Numbered from the stretch's first letter, positions 53,719-62,208 are shown. The stretch: 64,000 nt of DNA from Bacteroidota bacterium (GCA_023386965.1 JAEWIR010000037.1:1-64000); one strand, 5' to 3'. Translations and numbers: made by a program. The notes: generated by a model from the sequence alone, not told the origin.

Positions 53719-54261
53719 TTACAGGGCCGTCGCGGTATAAATTACTTTCTGCACGTACGTACCCATTGGCTTTCCAAGCAGTACTTTCGCGGCTTTATCG
53801 CCAGAAATGGAATACGCAATGTTTAAAGACTGTTTGGATCCCAAGCCGGCATTGCTCACCAGGACCTTATCTGCGGTGGAGAGGGTAACCTGATTCATAG
53901 TTCCCTGTAAGGTCCCACCCGGCACTGCTTTCACCTGTAACACATCAACCGGAATGGTATTGGTACCGCTTACAAAATAGGCACCTTCTGTTTTCACCTT
54001 AACATCAAAATTCCTGGATGAAATAACAACTAGATTGTTGGGTACCGTTACCTCCTTTGATGAGTTATAATCCGCTGTACTTACATATTTAAAATCTATG
54101 GAGCTTGCGGAATTATGAGTGCCTATATCCATTGCTATTACATCTGCTAAATTGATACTGACTGATGCAGTAACCTGTTCAGAGTTTTGTGCCCGGACAG
54201 TATGAGTTCCAAAAGCCAGGACTCCCAGAGCAAATGCAGCAAAAAGAAACTGTTTTTTCAT
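53719..54261 (-). CDS. DUF4402 pilin-like protein 3 (divergent)
   Basis: 180 residues, signal peptide about 1-24 (ending VRAQ). Same layout as pilins 1 and 2: a donor-like N-terminal strand (VTASVSINLADVIAMDIG), VSGTNTIPVDVLQVKA in the middle, and the C-terminal strand GTYVQKVIYTATAL. Sequence identity outside these blocks is modest. It is the most upstream gene of the cluster and has a different, canonical promoter. It could be a base or initiator subunit made first, or an alternative major subunit. Confidence 0.7.
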   Translation of the reverse strand: MKKQFLFAAFALGVLAFGTHTVRAQNSEQVTASVSINLADVIAMDIGTHNSASSIDFKYVSTADYNSSKEVTVPNNLVVISSRNFDVKVKTEGAYFVSGTNTIPVDVLQVKAVPGGTLQGTMNQVTLSTADKVLVSNAGLGSKQSLNIAYSISGDKAAKVLLGKPMGTYVQKVIYTATAL

Positions 54262-54320
54262 TTGGTTGAATTGTACAGGTTGTGGTTTTAGAAAATGTCC
54301 CTATAAAGAATTCATTATTT

Positions 54321-54350
54321 CAAATATAATGACATTATCCGTATATACAA
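54321..54350 (-). promoter_or_regulatory. canonical promoter of pilin gene 3
   Basis: On the minus strand TTG (54350-54348), a 19-base spacer and TATATTTG (54328-54321) match the full Bacteroidota -33/-7 consensus. A small palindrome ATAATG-A-CATTAT (about 54327-54339) overlaps the spacer. The TGTAGT palindrome of the other units is missing. Confidence 0.7.
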
Positions 54351-54654
54351 GCTGATTTATGATAAATGATACTATCAAACGTAAATATATATAGTCTCTT
54401 ATTTATATATTTTACAATTTCAGATTTTAAGAGAATAATATCCGCCTTAAAGTGGGGAATTTCAACCCAATAATATCGTCATAAAATCCTTAGGAAGAAA
54501 AATATTCTGTTGAAACTGAAATGAGAACTAATGGTCAGTTAAATACAGGACCCGGATGCAGCGACGGACAGATTGACCGCTGTGAAACGTTGTGATAATA
54601 GAGATACCCAAAGGTAAGCCTGCTGGAAACCAAAAATTCACCAACCAAAGCCGA
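54351..54654. other. gene-free stretch upstream of pilin gene 3
   Basis: AT-rich at its left end with TGATA-C-TATCA (54366-54377 region), otherwise nothing recognised: no gene, RNA or repeat from the other families. Confidence 0.4.
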
Positions 54655-54686
54655 TAAAAAAAACACTCACAGTTTTCTGTAAGTGT
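54655..54686 (-). terminator. terminator of the tRNA-Ala gene
   Basis: On the minus strand ACACTTACAG-AAAA-CTGTGAGTGT forms a 10-bp stem with one G-U pair, followed by eight T, 12 bases after the tRNA. Confidence 0.9.
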
Positions 54687-54698
54687 CTTATTATCAAG

Positions 54699-54772
54699 TG
54701 GAGGATATCGGGATCGAACCGACCACCTTTAGACTGCCAGTCTAACGCTCTAGCCAGATGAGCTAATCCCCC
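54699..54772 (-). tRNA. tRNA-Ala (anticodon GGC)
   Basis: A 74-nucleotide cloverleaf on the minus strand. Acceptor GGGGGAT pairs with ATCCTCC and includes the G3-U70 pair that marks alanine tRNAs. D-loop GCTCATCTGGCTAGAGC; anticodon arm TTAGA-CTGGCAG-TCTAA, anticodon GGC; T-arm GTTCGATCC. CCA is not clearly encoded beyond the discriminator A. It reads GCC codons. Confidence 0.95.
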
Positions 54773-54810
54773 GTTTTGGTTGTGCAATAATACTTATTTT
54801 TTTTAAATAT

Positions 54811-55191
54811 TTAAACTAAATCCAGCGAAATACTGTTATGAGATGCATTTTTTATGGCCTTGCCGTTTTCCAGCACTATCAATTGCGGACTTTGGTGCTC
54901 AATATCAAAGAGTTCCGCAATCCTATTTGAAACAGTGCGGAAAGCGATGAGATCCAGAAAATAATACTCCGCGTCCTTATCCGACGCTTTCACTTCCCTT
55001 TCAAAATTCTTCAGAACGGTCTGGCTGATAAAGCATCTGGTGGAATGTTTAAACAGAACCACTTTTTTTTCATGTGATTTCTGCACGGCATCTTCCAGCA
55101 TCTGTTCTGAAGTCATTATTTTCCAGAAACCCCGTTCTTTTTCGCTGTCTTGTCCCTCATTACTTCCAAAAATTCTGTTCAGTAAACTCAT
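54811..55191 (-). CDS. ytxJ: bacillithiol-system redox-active protein YtxJ
   Basis: 126 residues of the thioredoxin-fold YtxJ family. The single active-site cysteine lies in FKHSTRCFISQTVLKNFE. These monothiol proteins are thought to de-bacillithiolate protein thiols. SPQLIVLENGKAIKNASHNSI is the cis-Pro end. Cytoplasmic. Its start overlaps the DUF1569 stop by four bases, in an operon that begins with a bacillithiol-transferase-like gene. The shared theme supports bacillithiol use by this bacterium. Confidence 0.88.
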   Translation of the reverse strand: MSLLNRIFGSNEGQDSEKERGFWKIMTSEQMLEDAVQKSHEKKVVLFKHSTRCFISQTVLKNFEREVKASDKDAEYYFLDLIAFRTVSNRIAELFDIEHQSPQLIVLENGKAIKNASHNSISLDLV

Positions 55192-55646
55192 AATCCAAAT
55201 TGTTTTAAATGGTGATCCAGATGTTTGTACTCCAGGAAACCCCAGTCCTTAGGCTGCATTTTGCCGAAAAGCGGATGCTTGTGCGGAAGTTTACCGGCAT
55301 CTGCAAGCGCACAGTACTCGTCCAGGGTATGCAAAAGTTTTACCATTTCAGTTGTAAAGTCTGTGCATTCTTCCGCACGGAGTTCTGCAAAGGTGGGCAT
55401 ATTTCGTGGAATTCCGTTTTTAAAGATTTTCATCTCCATTTTGGCTACAATTCCAACAATACGAACAATACGCGGGGGCTCTGTTACTGAGATTTTCCCC
55501 AGAGGAATTTCCAGCACCAGCCGGCAGTGCTTCAGCATCCGGACAGCGTTCATCTTTCCCCACTTCGGAACGGCATCTTCGGTAAGGCTGCCAATACGCT
55601 TTCTTAGCTCATCCTGGTCACAAAGCCGGTGCAGACTGTTCAGCAT
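55188..55646 (-). CDS. DUF1569 protein (DinB-like fold)
   Basis: 152 residues. WGKMNAVRMLKHCRLVLEIPLG and KHPLFGKMQPKDWGFLEYKHLDHHLKQFG match DUF1569, a relative of the DinB/YfiT four-helix proteins with conserved His residues that may bind a metal. Middle gene of an operon, overlapping the bstA-like gene by one base upstream and ytxJ by four downstream. The reaction is unknown; the context suggests thiol transfer. Confidence 0.82.
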   Translation of the reverse strand: MLNSLHRLCDQDELRKRIGSLTEDAVPKWGKMNAVRMLKHCRLVLEIPLGKISVTEPPRIVRIVGIVAKMEMKIFKNGIPRNMPTFAELRAEECTDFTTEMVKLLHTLDEYCALADAGKLPHKHPLFGKMQPKDWGFLEYKHLDHHLKQFGL

Positions 55647-56182
55647 TACCAGCCCATCCGTTTTTTCAGGTTTTCAATATGGGCAAGATGATGACTGCAG
55701 TGCCACGCATAGAAGGCCAGACTTTCGCGAAGGGTAATGCTTCGCTGCTGTTCGGGATGTACAAATGTACGCTCAAATTCACGGTTGGTTAATGCCTTTA
55801 ACTCGTAAACCCAACGCTGGTGCAGGCCTTTCAGGATCCGGAGCGCCGGTTTGATGTCAATGGTAAAACTGTCCTGAAGTTCGGCCCATTTGGCTTCATT
55901 ATATGGTTTAATTACAGGATTGTCCTCGGTAAGGGCAAGTTTGAATCTGATATAACTGTTCATATGACTGTCGGACAAATGATTGATGAGCTGGCGAACG
56001 GTCCAGCCACCAAGGCGGTACGGTGTATCCAGCATATCGTCTGTCCATGAGTCCACTACATTCTTCAGCCGTCCGGGAAAATCCTTGAGAACACGTATGT
56101 AATCGTCTATATCGGCATCGCTGATCTCATGTGCCGGTTCATATTTTCCCACGGGAAATCGGTATTCTTCCATATCATTCAT
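55646..56182 (-). CDS. YfiT/BstA-like bacillithiol transferase
   Basis: 178 residues of the DinB-fold thiol-transferase family. YRFPVGKYEP at the start and LGGWTVRQLINHLSDSHMNSY and LAFYAWHCSHHLAHIENL carry the three metal-binding His of the family. It probably conjugates bacillithiol to electrophiles for detoxification. The first ATG (56182) and another at 56173 (MEEYRF) are both possible starts. First gene of the operon with DUF1569 and ytxJ. Confidence 0.87.
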   Translation of the reverse strand: MNDMEEYRFPVGKYEPAHEISDADIDDYIRVLKDFPGRLKNVVDSWTDDMLDTPYRLGGWTVRQLINHLSDSHMNSYIRFKLALTEDNPVIKPYNEAKWAELQDSFTIDIKPALRILKGLHQRWVYELKALTNREFERTFVHPEQQRSITLRESLAFYAWHCSHHLAHIENLKKRMGW

Positions 56183-56304
56183 AAACAGGACGTTTTGGCA
56201 TCAGCAACTCTTTGGCTGAGCATTTGCGTTTACCGCGTAAATTTAGTCAGAGAAGCGGCAGATGCTGCTTACAAGATAAAAGAAATAATTTATACTTTAA
56301 CGAA

Positions 56305-56910
56305 ATGAAAAAAGCCCTGATAATTGTAGATGTCCAGAATGATTTTTGTGAAGGCGGTGCGCTGGCCGTTCCGGGTGCCGCGCAAATCATCCCCTATATT
56401 AACTTATTACTGCAAGACAATCAATATGAACAGGTGGTCCTGACCCAGGACTGGCATCCTGCCAACCATAAAAGTTTTGCCTCCACCAATAACCGTAAAG
56501 TGGGCGAAAAAATCAGCCTGAACGGCATTCCGCAGTTTATGTGGCCCGATCATTGTGTGCAGGACACTCATGGTGCAGAGTTCCACCCCGACCTGGACCG
56601 GTCCAAAGTAACCCATATCATCCAGAAAGGCAAGAATCCGGAATTCGACAGTTACAGTGCATTTCAGGACAACAACCATTTTATGAAAACCGGTTTGGAG
56701 GATTTCCTGAAATATCATGATATTCAGCTTGTTGAAATTGTAGGTCTGGCTTTAGATTACTGTGTAAAGGCCACCTGTCTGGACGCCGTACAGGCCGGAT
56801 TCATTACCTGCCTTCATTTCCACGGCACGAAAGCGGTAAATGTTAAACCTGAAAACGGCCGCGACGCTATTTATGAAATGCTTGAAAACGGCGTCACCGT
56901 GCTTGGCTAA
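56305..56910 (+). CDS. pncA: nicotinamidase
   Basis: 201 residues from the ATG at 56305 (MKKALIIVDVQNDFCEGG); the upstream ATG at 56212 overlaps the leader. Converts nicotinamide to nicotinate for NAD recycling. Catalytic residues: Asp in VDVQNDF, Lys in IIQKGKNPEFDSYS, Cys in LALDYCVKATCLDA. Metal ligands lie in TQDWHPANHKSF. Single gene, divergent from the bacillithiol operon. Its 3' end meets the truncated RibD-like remnant on the other strand. Confidence 0.95.
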   Translation: MKKALIIVDVQNDFCEGGALAVPGAAQIIPYINLLLQDNQYEQVVLTQDWHPANHKSFASTNNRKVGEKISLNGIPQFMWPDHCVQDTHGAEFHPDLDRSKVTHIIQKGKNPEFDSYSAFQDNNHFMKTGLEDFLKYHDIQLVEIVGLALDYCVKATCLDAVQAGFITCLHFHGTKAVNVKPENGRDAIYEMLENGVTVLG

Positions 56911-57094
56911 AGGGTTCATAATAAAAGATTACAGCTCCGTTTTCTAATCTTGTTGTACGAAGTAACTTCATCCGGATTCTTTGGTGAATACCGTCGAAAA
57001 GGCTCGTGCCGCCGGCCGCCACTACAGGATGAATGCAGAACCGCCATTCATCAATCAGATTTAGATTTAAAAACTGGATGATGAGAGTGCAGAC
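56894..57094 (-). pseudogene. truncated RibD/dihydrofolate-reductase-family remnant
   Basis: On the minus strand about 65 codons read ...LNLIDEWRFCIHPVVAAGG, then TSLFDGIHQRIRMKLLRTTR and LENGAVIFYYEP, ending in a TGA at 56896-56894 inside the end of pncA. This is the C-terminal third of the RibD-C/DHFR-like family (LIDEhxhxhhPVVhGxGxxLF). The N-terminal two thirds, with the NADPH-binding part, are missing; the TonB-like receptor gene starts 130 bases beyond. A deletion remnant. Confidence 0.75.
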
Positions 57095-57223
57095 AAAAGA
57101 TCTGTGTCAAATAAGGTCATATACAGATTACTACCATTTGGAGAACAAAAATCTGCAGGATAAAGTACTGTTTGGCTGTAACACAATTGCTCCTTTTGTG
57201 TCTTATTGGTGTAACTGTAACCA

Positions 57224-59380
57224 ATGAAAAAAAATCTGATTGCCCCTATCCTGCTTTGCGGGATCTTTACCTCTGCACAGGATGCCACAGCCGATACTTT
57301 AAAAACCAAGAGTATAGAAGAAGTTGTGGTAACGGCACGAAAGCCAACGATTGAAAGCAAAGCAGACCGCACTGTGTTTAATGTAGCCAACAGTGCTATC
57401 CTAACCGGCAACACCACCTGGGATGTACTGCGCATGACACCCCTGGTGAACATAGATAATAACGACAATGTTCAGGCCGAGGGAAATGCGGTAACCGTAT
57501 ACATCAACGACAGAAAGTCTGTGTTCACCGGCAAAGAACTGAAGGAATATCTGAAAACTATTGCCGCCGACAACCTTATGAAGATTGAAGTGATTACCAC
57601 GCCCTCGGCCAAATATGAAACCGGCGGTGCGGTAATCAATATTGTTCTGAAGAGGAATGAAAATGAAGGGATGAAGGGCAGTGTTTCGCTGGGAAATTCG
57701 CAGAGTTTCAAAAATTCTCAATCTACCAGTGCCAACCTTAATTATCACCGTAAAGGTTTCACCCATTCACTAAGCGGAAGTTATAACAATACCAACAGTG
57801 TAAACGAGTCATTTAATGAAAACCTCATTTATGCTGACAATTCGCTCAGGCGGGTCAGCAGCGAAAGCAACAGCAACGGAAAAGCGCCATCTGTAACTTC
57901 TACCACTGAGTTTGAACTGGATGAGAAGAACAATCTGGGACTTGTGGCGCAGTATTACGGATCCAAAAACAGCTATGACGCAGTGGCGCAAGGTCAGTAT
58001 TTCCTGAACAATGTACTTCAGAATTCCTACACAAATCATATAAATGCCAACGGCAGCAACCTCTTTGCCGGCAGCAATCTCTTTTACAAGTATTACGACA
58101 AGGAAAAAAACCGGATTCTGGATGTGAACACCGGCTTCAACTACTCTGCAAACGATAATACCAGAATACAGACAACACTATGGGATCCCGCGGCCTTTGA
58201 AGGTATAAAAACAGTTTCCGAAAACCAAAACCGCGAATACTATATTAAGGTGGACTATTCGCAACCTGTATATGAGGACGGCAACCTGCTGGAATTTGGC
58301 GGAAAAATGAATTTCCGCAACAATGTGATGCCTTTTGAATATTATAATCAGCAAAACAATAACTGGTTTCTAGACGGTTCCAGGATTAACACATTCCACT
58401 ACGAAGAAAATCTGAACTCCCTTTACGCCAACTTCAGTAAGACTTTCTTTAAAAAACTGGAAACCCGGATTGGTTTACGGTATGAGCATATTAACTTCAC
58501 GGTAAAACAGGATGTGGGCAGCGTAGAAAGAACCGATTCCTACGGTGCCCTGCTGCCCGATTTACTCCTCAAGTACTCCTTTAACGAAAACTATAATCTC
58601 ACGGCTACTTACAAGTACAGTTTGTGGCGGCCGTGGTATGCAGAGTTCAATCCTTTTCTGATGCCTATGGACAATGGGATTTACCAGCGCGGAAATATGG
58701 AGCTGGAGCCAAATCCCAATGACCGTTTCGGGCTCAAACTTGGACTTTACAAGAAATATTTCATTTCGGCCAACTTCAATACCACCAACCAGGATTACTG
58801 GACCTCGTACATTGTAGAAGACGGTAAAACGATCATGATGCCGTCAACATTCTACGGCCGGGTAAACAATTATTCGCTGTACGCCAATACGAACCAAAAC
58901 TTCCTGAAAAACAGGCTGAATGTAAATCTAAACCTTGGACTTACGTATGTGGACAACAGCGACTTCAGACAGCGCAATAACTTCGTGGGCCTGCAGGATT
59001 ATATTACCAACTTCAGCGGCTCTACCAATTTCTCCTACAGTAATCTGTTTGACAGAAATATTAATTTTAACGGTTGGTTCGGGCTGCATTCGCAGAACTG
59101 GGGCAATTCCATGGGGAACAAAATGAACTTCTTTCACAGCTTTGGAGCCACCAAGCTTTTTCCTGCCAACCAGATAGAAGCCGGAATCCGGTTCAACAAC
59201 ATCTTCCGCAGGCCCGGAAATGATTTCATAACCTACTCCCCCATCGGTACTTTCAGAAATGTCAATAAATGGGACTGGTATGGAGCGCACCTGACTTTTG
59301 TTAAAAGGTTCGGCAATCAGAAAGTGAAAGAGAGCAGCAAGACAAATGTTGAGAAAGAGAGCGGCGGCGGTAAAGGTTAG
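57224..59380 (+). CDS. outer-membrane receptor of the TonB-dependent type (OMP_b-brl_3-like)
   Basis: 718 residues with a signal peptide (about 1-18, ending TSAQ). SIEEVVVTARKPTIESKADR is a TonB-box-like start; the plug carries VTVYINDRKSVFTGKELKEYL and ITTPSAKYETGGAVINIVLKR. A long barrel of Asn/Tyr-rich strands follows. The subgroup lacks the usual tight plug motif and is often annotated 'outer membrane beta-barrel family protein'. The tail ends in a charged Ser/Gly stretch rather than an aromatic residue. Substrate unknown; single gene. Confidence 0.85.
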   Translation: MKKNLIAPILLCGIFTSAQDATADTLKTKSIEEVVVTARKPTIESKADRTVFNVANSAILTGNTTWDVLRMTPLVNIDNNDNVQAEGNAVTVYINDRKSVFTGKELKEYLKTIAADNLMKIEVITTPSAKYETGGAVINIVLKRNENEGMKGSVSLGNSQSFKNSQSTSANLNYHRKGFTHSLSGSYNNTNSVNESFNENLIYADNSLRRVSSESNSNGKAPSVTSTTEFELDEKNNLGLVAQYYGSKNSYDAVAQGQYFLNNVLQNSYTNHINANGSNLFAGSNLFYKYYDKEKNRILDVNTGFNYSANDNTRIQTTLWDPAAFEGIKTVSENQNREYYIKVDYSQPVYEDGNLLEFGGKMNFRNNVMPFEYYNQQNNNWFLDGSRINTFHYEENLNSLYANFSKTFFKKLETRIGLRYEHINFTVKQDVGSVERTDSYGALLPDLLLKYSFNENYNLTATYKYSLWRPWYAEFNPFLMPMDNGIYQRGNMELEPNPNDRFGLKLGLYKKYFISANFNTTNQDYWTSYIVEDGKTIMMPSTFYGRVNNYSLYANTNQNFLKNRLNVNLNLGLTYVDNSDFRQRNNFVGLQDYITNFSGSTNFSYSNLFDRNINFNGWFGLHSQNWGNSMGNKMNFFHSFGATKLFPANQIEAGIRFNNIFRRPGNDFITYSPIGTFRNVNKWDWYGAHLTFVKRFGNQKVKESSKTNVEKESGGGKG

Positions 59381-59514
59381 CAGAGGGTTTTGATAATGAT
59401 TACTGATGGCTTTCAACTAAGCACTGTTCCTGAATAAGGTAAATTGTCGCAGAAATATCTCAATCCAAAGTCGTATGGATGCATTCGTTTTTAATGTACA
59501 GAACTTCAAGCATC

Positions 59515-59544
59515 TTTGCAGAAGCATATTAAGACTTACCTTTG
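59515..59544 (+). promoter_or_regulatory. complete -33/-7 promoter of the TauE/SafE-like gene
   Basis: TTTG (59515-59518), an 18-base spacer and TACCTTTG (59537-59544) match the Bacteroidota consensus. Transcription should begin near 59550, which rules out the TTG start at 59542 for the gene downstream. Confidence 0.75.
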
Positions 59545-59562
59545 CGCGTTAATTTTGCTGCT

Positions 59563-60339
59563 GTGCCAGAAACTGAAATCCTGATTTACCTTTGCCTTGC
59601 AGCCTTTGCTGCGGGCTTTATAGACGCTGTGGTAGGTGGTGGCGGACTGATACAGACCCCACTTGCTTTGGCATTCCTGCCCAATATTCCGGTAGCTGCG
59701 GTGATCGGTTCCCTGAAGATTCCCGCTTTCAGCGGAACTGCCCTGGCCACATCGCAATATCTGAGAAAAGTGAAAATTGACTGGAAGCTGCTCGCCCTTA
59801 TGGCTCTGCTTGCCTTCATTTCGGCTTTCCTGGGATCCCAGCTGCTTACGGTCGTCAGCAATGAATTTATGAAACCTGTACTGCTGACTGTACTTATTGT
59901 ACTTGCGGTATATACCATCTTCAAAAAAGATTTCGGAAATGCCAAAGAGAAGAAGATGCCTTATCATATTGCCGTCATCAACGGTTGCATCGCGAGTATT
60001 GCAGTGGGTTTCTATGATGGTTTCATTGGTCCAGCAACGGGGACTTTCTTCATTCTGGCATTCGTAACCCTGCTGGGTATGGATTTCCTGAAGGCCAATG
60101 CCAATGCCAAACTGATTAACTTGGCTACAAATGCCGGTTCTATCTGCCTGTTTCTGATAAAAGGAAAGATTATCTGGGCAATCGCTCTGCCAATGGCCGT
60201 CTGCAATGCTGCAGGAGGACTTGTAGGAGCGCAGCTGGCGATCCGCAGAGGAAACAAATTCATACGGTACCTGTTTATCTTTATCCTGATCCTTTCCATA
60301 GGCAGGTTTGGATATGAAGTGCTGGTGGTGGATTTTTAG
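59563..60339 (+). CDS. TauE/SafE-family membrane transporter
   Basis: 258 residues from the GTG at 59563 (MPETEILIYL). The TTG seven codons upstream overlaps the -7 box, so it cannot be the start. Eight membrane helices. The TSUP family signature is repeated: AAGFIDAVVGGGGLIQTPLAL near the start and SIAVGFYDGFIGPATGTFFIL in the second half. These proteins export sulfite, sulfoacetate or other small anions; the substrate is open. Single gene, inner membrane. Confidence 0.9.
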   Translation: MPETEILIYLCLAAFAAGFIDAVVGGGGLIQTPLALAFLPNIPVAAVIGSLKIPAFSGTALATSQYLRKVKIDWKLLALMALLAFISAFLGSQLLTVVSNEFMKPVLLTVLIVLAVYTIFKKDFGNAKEKKMPYHIAVINGCIASIAVGFYDGFIGPATGTFFILAFVTLLGMDFLKANANAKLINLATNAGSICLFLIKGKIIWAIALPMAVCNAAGGLVGAQLAIRRGNKFIRYLFIFILILSIGRFGYEVLVVDF

Positions 60340-60456
60340 GAAATGTCATAAAGTATGAAAATATTCAAATGTTAGGAATGTGAGATCTATTGAACGGTTG
60401 AACTCTTTATACGTTTAGAAAAAATACAGCCTTCCTATATGATTATTCAGAAAATT

Positions 60457-60481
60457 AAAAAACGTCTCCCAAAGGAGACGC
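60457..60481 (-). terminator. rho-independent terminator of the peroxidase operon
   Basis: CGTCTCC-CAAA-GGAGACG (60464-60481) with a T-run on the minus strand, 27 bases after the DUF4920 stop. Confidence 0.88.
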
Positions 60482-60507
60482 TTATATTTCATCAGATCAA
60501 ATATTGG

Positions 60508-60996
60508 TTAGTCCACCACCTTGATTCCCTGCGCCAGGATTCTTATTTCAGTTTGTGGCTCAGTAATTTTGGCAATATCTTCCTTGCTTGCGCCGGAATC
60601 TTCAGCATAATGCTGCAGTTCTTTTACCGGTGTGGTCTTCTTTTCCGCATTTGCATGCAAAAGAACCGTTTTTCCTACCATTGATTGGGGCAAAAAGAAG
60701 GCATAGTCTTTCATTTTCACCATAAATCGCGTGTCATTATCTACAAGCGTTAACCAGCAGCCCTTCTTTTCACAAACTTCACTCACCTTGGCCTGGATGA
60801 TGATATTGTCCAGTTTATCCGCTTTCTGCAAAGCTTTTTTTATTCTGCCGGTACTGTATACATCAAAGGTCTGCTCTTCGCTGACACCTGATCCGTACTG
60901 CTGACCTTTTACGGCTTCCGGAATATTCAGTTTTTGCTGCGCACTGGCGGTAACTCCCATTACAGCGACCATGGCGGCCAATAATAACTTTTTCAT
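60508..60996 (-). CDS. DUF4920 periplasmic protein
   Basis: 162 residues with a signal peptide (about 1-19, ending ASAQ). The DUF4920 domain shows IIIQAKVSEVCEKKGCWLTLVD with two conserved Cys and MVKMKDYAFFLPQSMVGK. The Cys pair may bind metal or form a disulfide. It starts 15 bases after the di-haem peroxidase stop, so they are co-transcribed. A periplasmic partner role is plausible but untested. Confidence 0.88.
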   Translation of the reverse strand: MKKLLLAAMVAVMGVTASAQQKLNIPEAVKGQQYGSGVSEEQTFDVYSTGRIKKALQKADKLDNIIIQAKVSEVCEKKGCWLTLVDNDTRFMVKMKDYAFFLPQSMVGKTVLLHANAEKKTTPVKELQHYAEDSGASKEDIAKITEPQTEIRILAQGIKVVD

Positions 60997-61011
60997 GAAT
61001 TTAAATCTAAA

Positions 61012-62163
61012 TTATTTGGTGGGGAGGACCGGAGCCCTCATTTTATACTTATAACTGTGCAGCGAAGTTAAGAAGTTTTCAATATCTACAAAATCTTCTT
61101 CAGAAAGATTTAAAGTGGTGAGCATTCCGGATTTTTTCGGGAAAAGAGGATCTTCCTTATTCCCTTTTTCATCCGGCATCCCGGCATTGTACATATTAAG
61201 CACTCCACGGATATTGGGGAAAAGTCCGTTATGCATATATGGTGCAGTATGACTCACCTCTCTTAAAGTCGGTGTCTTGAATTTGCCTACATCTTCCTTT
61301 TTCTTCGTAATTTCATACAGTCCGAGGTCCTGATATTCACGTCCGAAATACGTAAGGCCCAAATTATGGAATTTCTGGTCAGAAAAATAAGGGGTACTAT
61401 GACAGTTGATGCAGTTGGCTTTGGTCCGGAAAAGGTGCAACCCACGAACTTCTGAATCGCTTAGGGCATTCTTCTGACCGCTTACAAACTTATCGAAACG
61501 GCTTGGCGGACTCACCAGCGAGCGCTCGAAAGTGGCAATAGCCTTTACAATACGGTCTTCATTAACCTTAGAATCGCCAAATGCAGCAGTAAAAAGATCT
61601 TTGTATCCTTCTATCTTTGCGATGCGGCGAACAGCCAGGCGGCTGTGCATATTCATTTCCACGGGGTTCTCGATAGGAATTTTGGCCTGAGTTTCCAAGT
61701 CTTTGGCCCTTCCGTCCCAGAACAGCTGTGTAGCATATACGATATTGAGCAATGTGGGCGCATTACGGGTCCCGGTTTGCTTGTCGTGGCCAAATGAAAC
61801 GCGGCGTCCGTCTGCCCACATCATTTCAGGATCGTGACAGTTTGTGCAGGAGATTTGCCCGGAGCCGGAAAGGCGCGGATCAAAAAACAGCATTTTGCCC
61901 AGTTCTTCCTTTTCTTTGGAATAGGGGTTATCTTTCGGGAAGGCCGGCTTCGGGAGCGGTCCAATATCCTGAAACCCTTCAATGGCTTCATCAAAAAGAT
62001 GAGCCTGCGGCCAGCGGCTTGGGTCGCCACTACCGTAAAGTTCGCGAAGATCAATGGCTGAGTAGGTACGCTCTACCTTTTCTGTTCCGGAAAAAGAGTA
62101 AAGAATTCCAAGCGTGGCCAAAATGACTAATACATACCTCATAGCTGTCCTCAACAAACCCAA
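61012..62163 (-). CDS. di-haem cytochrome c peroxidase
   Basis: 383 residues with an N-terminal membrane-anchor or signal segment (about 8-24). Two CxxCH haem c sites, SCTNCHDP (about 110) and NCINCHSTP (about 255), sit in the two-domain layout of bacterial cytochrome c peroxidases and MauG-like enzymes (PLPKPAFPKDNPYSKEKEEL; APTLLNIVYATQLFWDGRA). It reduces hydrogen peroxide in the periplasm using electrons from the cytochrome pool. First gene of an operon with DUF4920. Confidence 0.92.
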   Translation of the reverse strand: MGLLRTAMRYVLVILATLGILYSFSGTEKVERTYSAIDLRELYGSGDPSRWPQAHLFDEAIEGFQDIGPLPKPAFPKDNPYSKEKEELGKMLFFDPRLSGSGQISCTNCHDPEMMWADGRRVSFGHDKQTGTRNAPTLLNIVYATQLFWDGRAKDLETQAKIPIENPVEMNMHSRLAVRRIAKIEGYKDLFTAAFGDSKVNEDRIVKAIATFERSLVSPPSRFDKFVSGQKNALSDSEVRGLHLFRTKANCINCHSTPYFSDQKFHNLGLTYFGREYQDLGLYEITKKKEDVGKFKTPTLREVSHTAPYMHNGLFPNIRGVLNMYNAGMPDEKGNKEDPLFPKKSGMLTTLNLSEEDFVDIENFLTSLHSYKYKMRAPVLPTK

Positions 62164-62208
62164 ACTTCAGATAAAACAGTTGAAGTTAGTGTTCTATTAA
62201 ATGGACTG

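Noticed and set aside
57067..57468. Minus-strand open frame opposite the start of the TonB-like receptor
   Set aside because: Mostly antisense to the receptor signal peptide and plug; the only meaningful minus-strand content is the RibD-like remnant in another frame further left.
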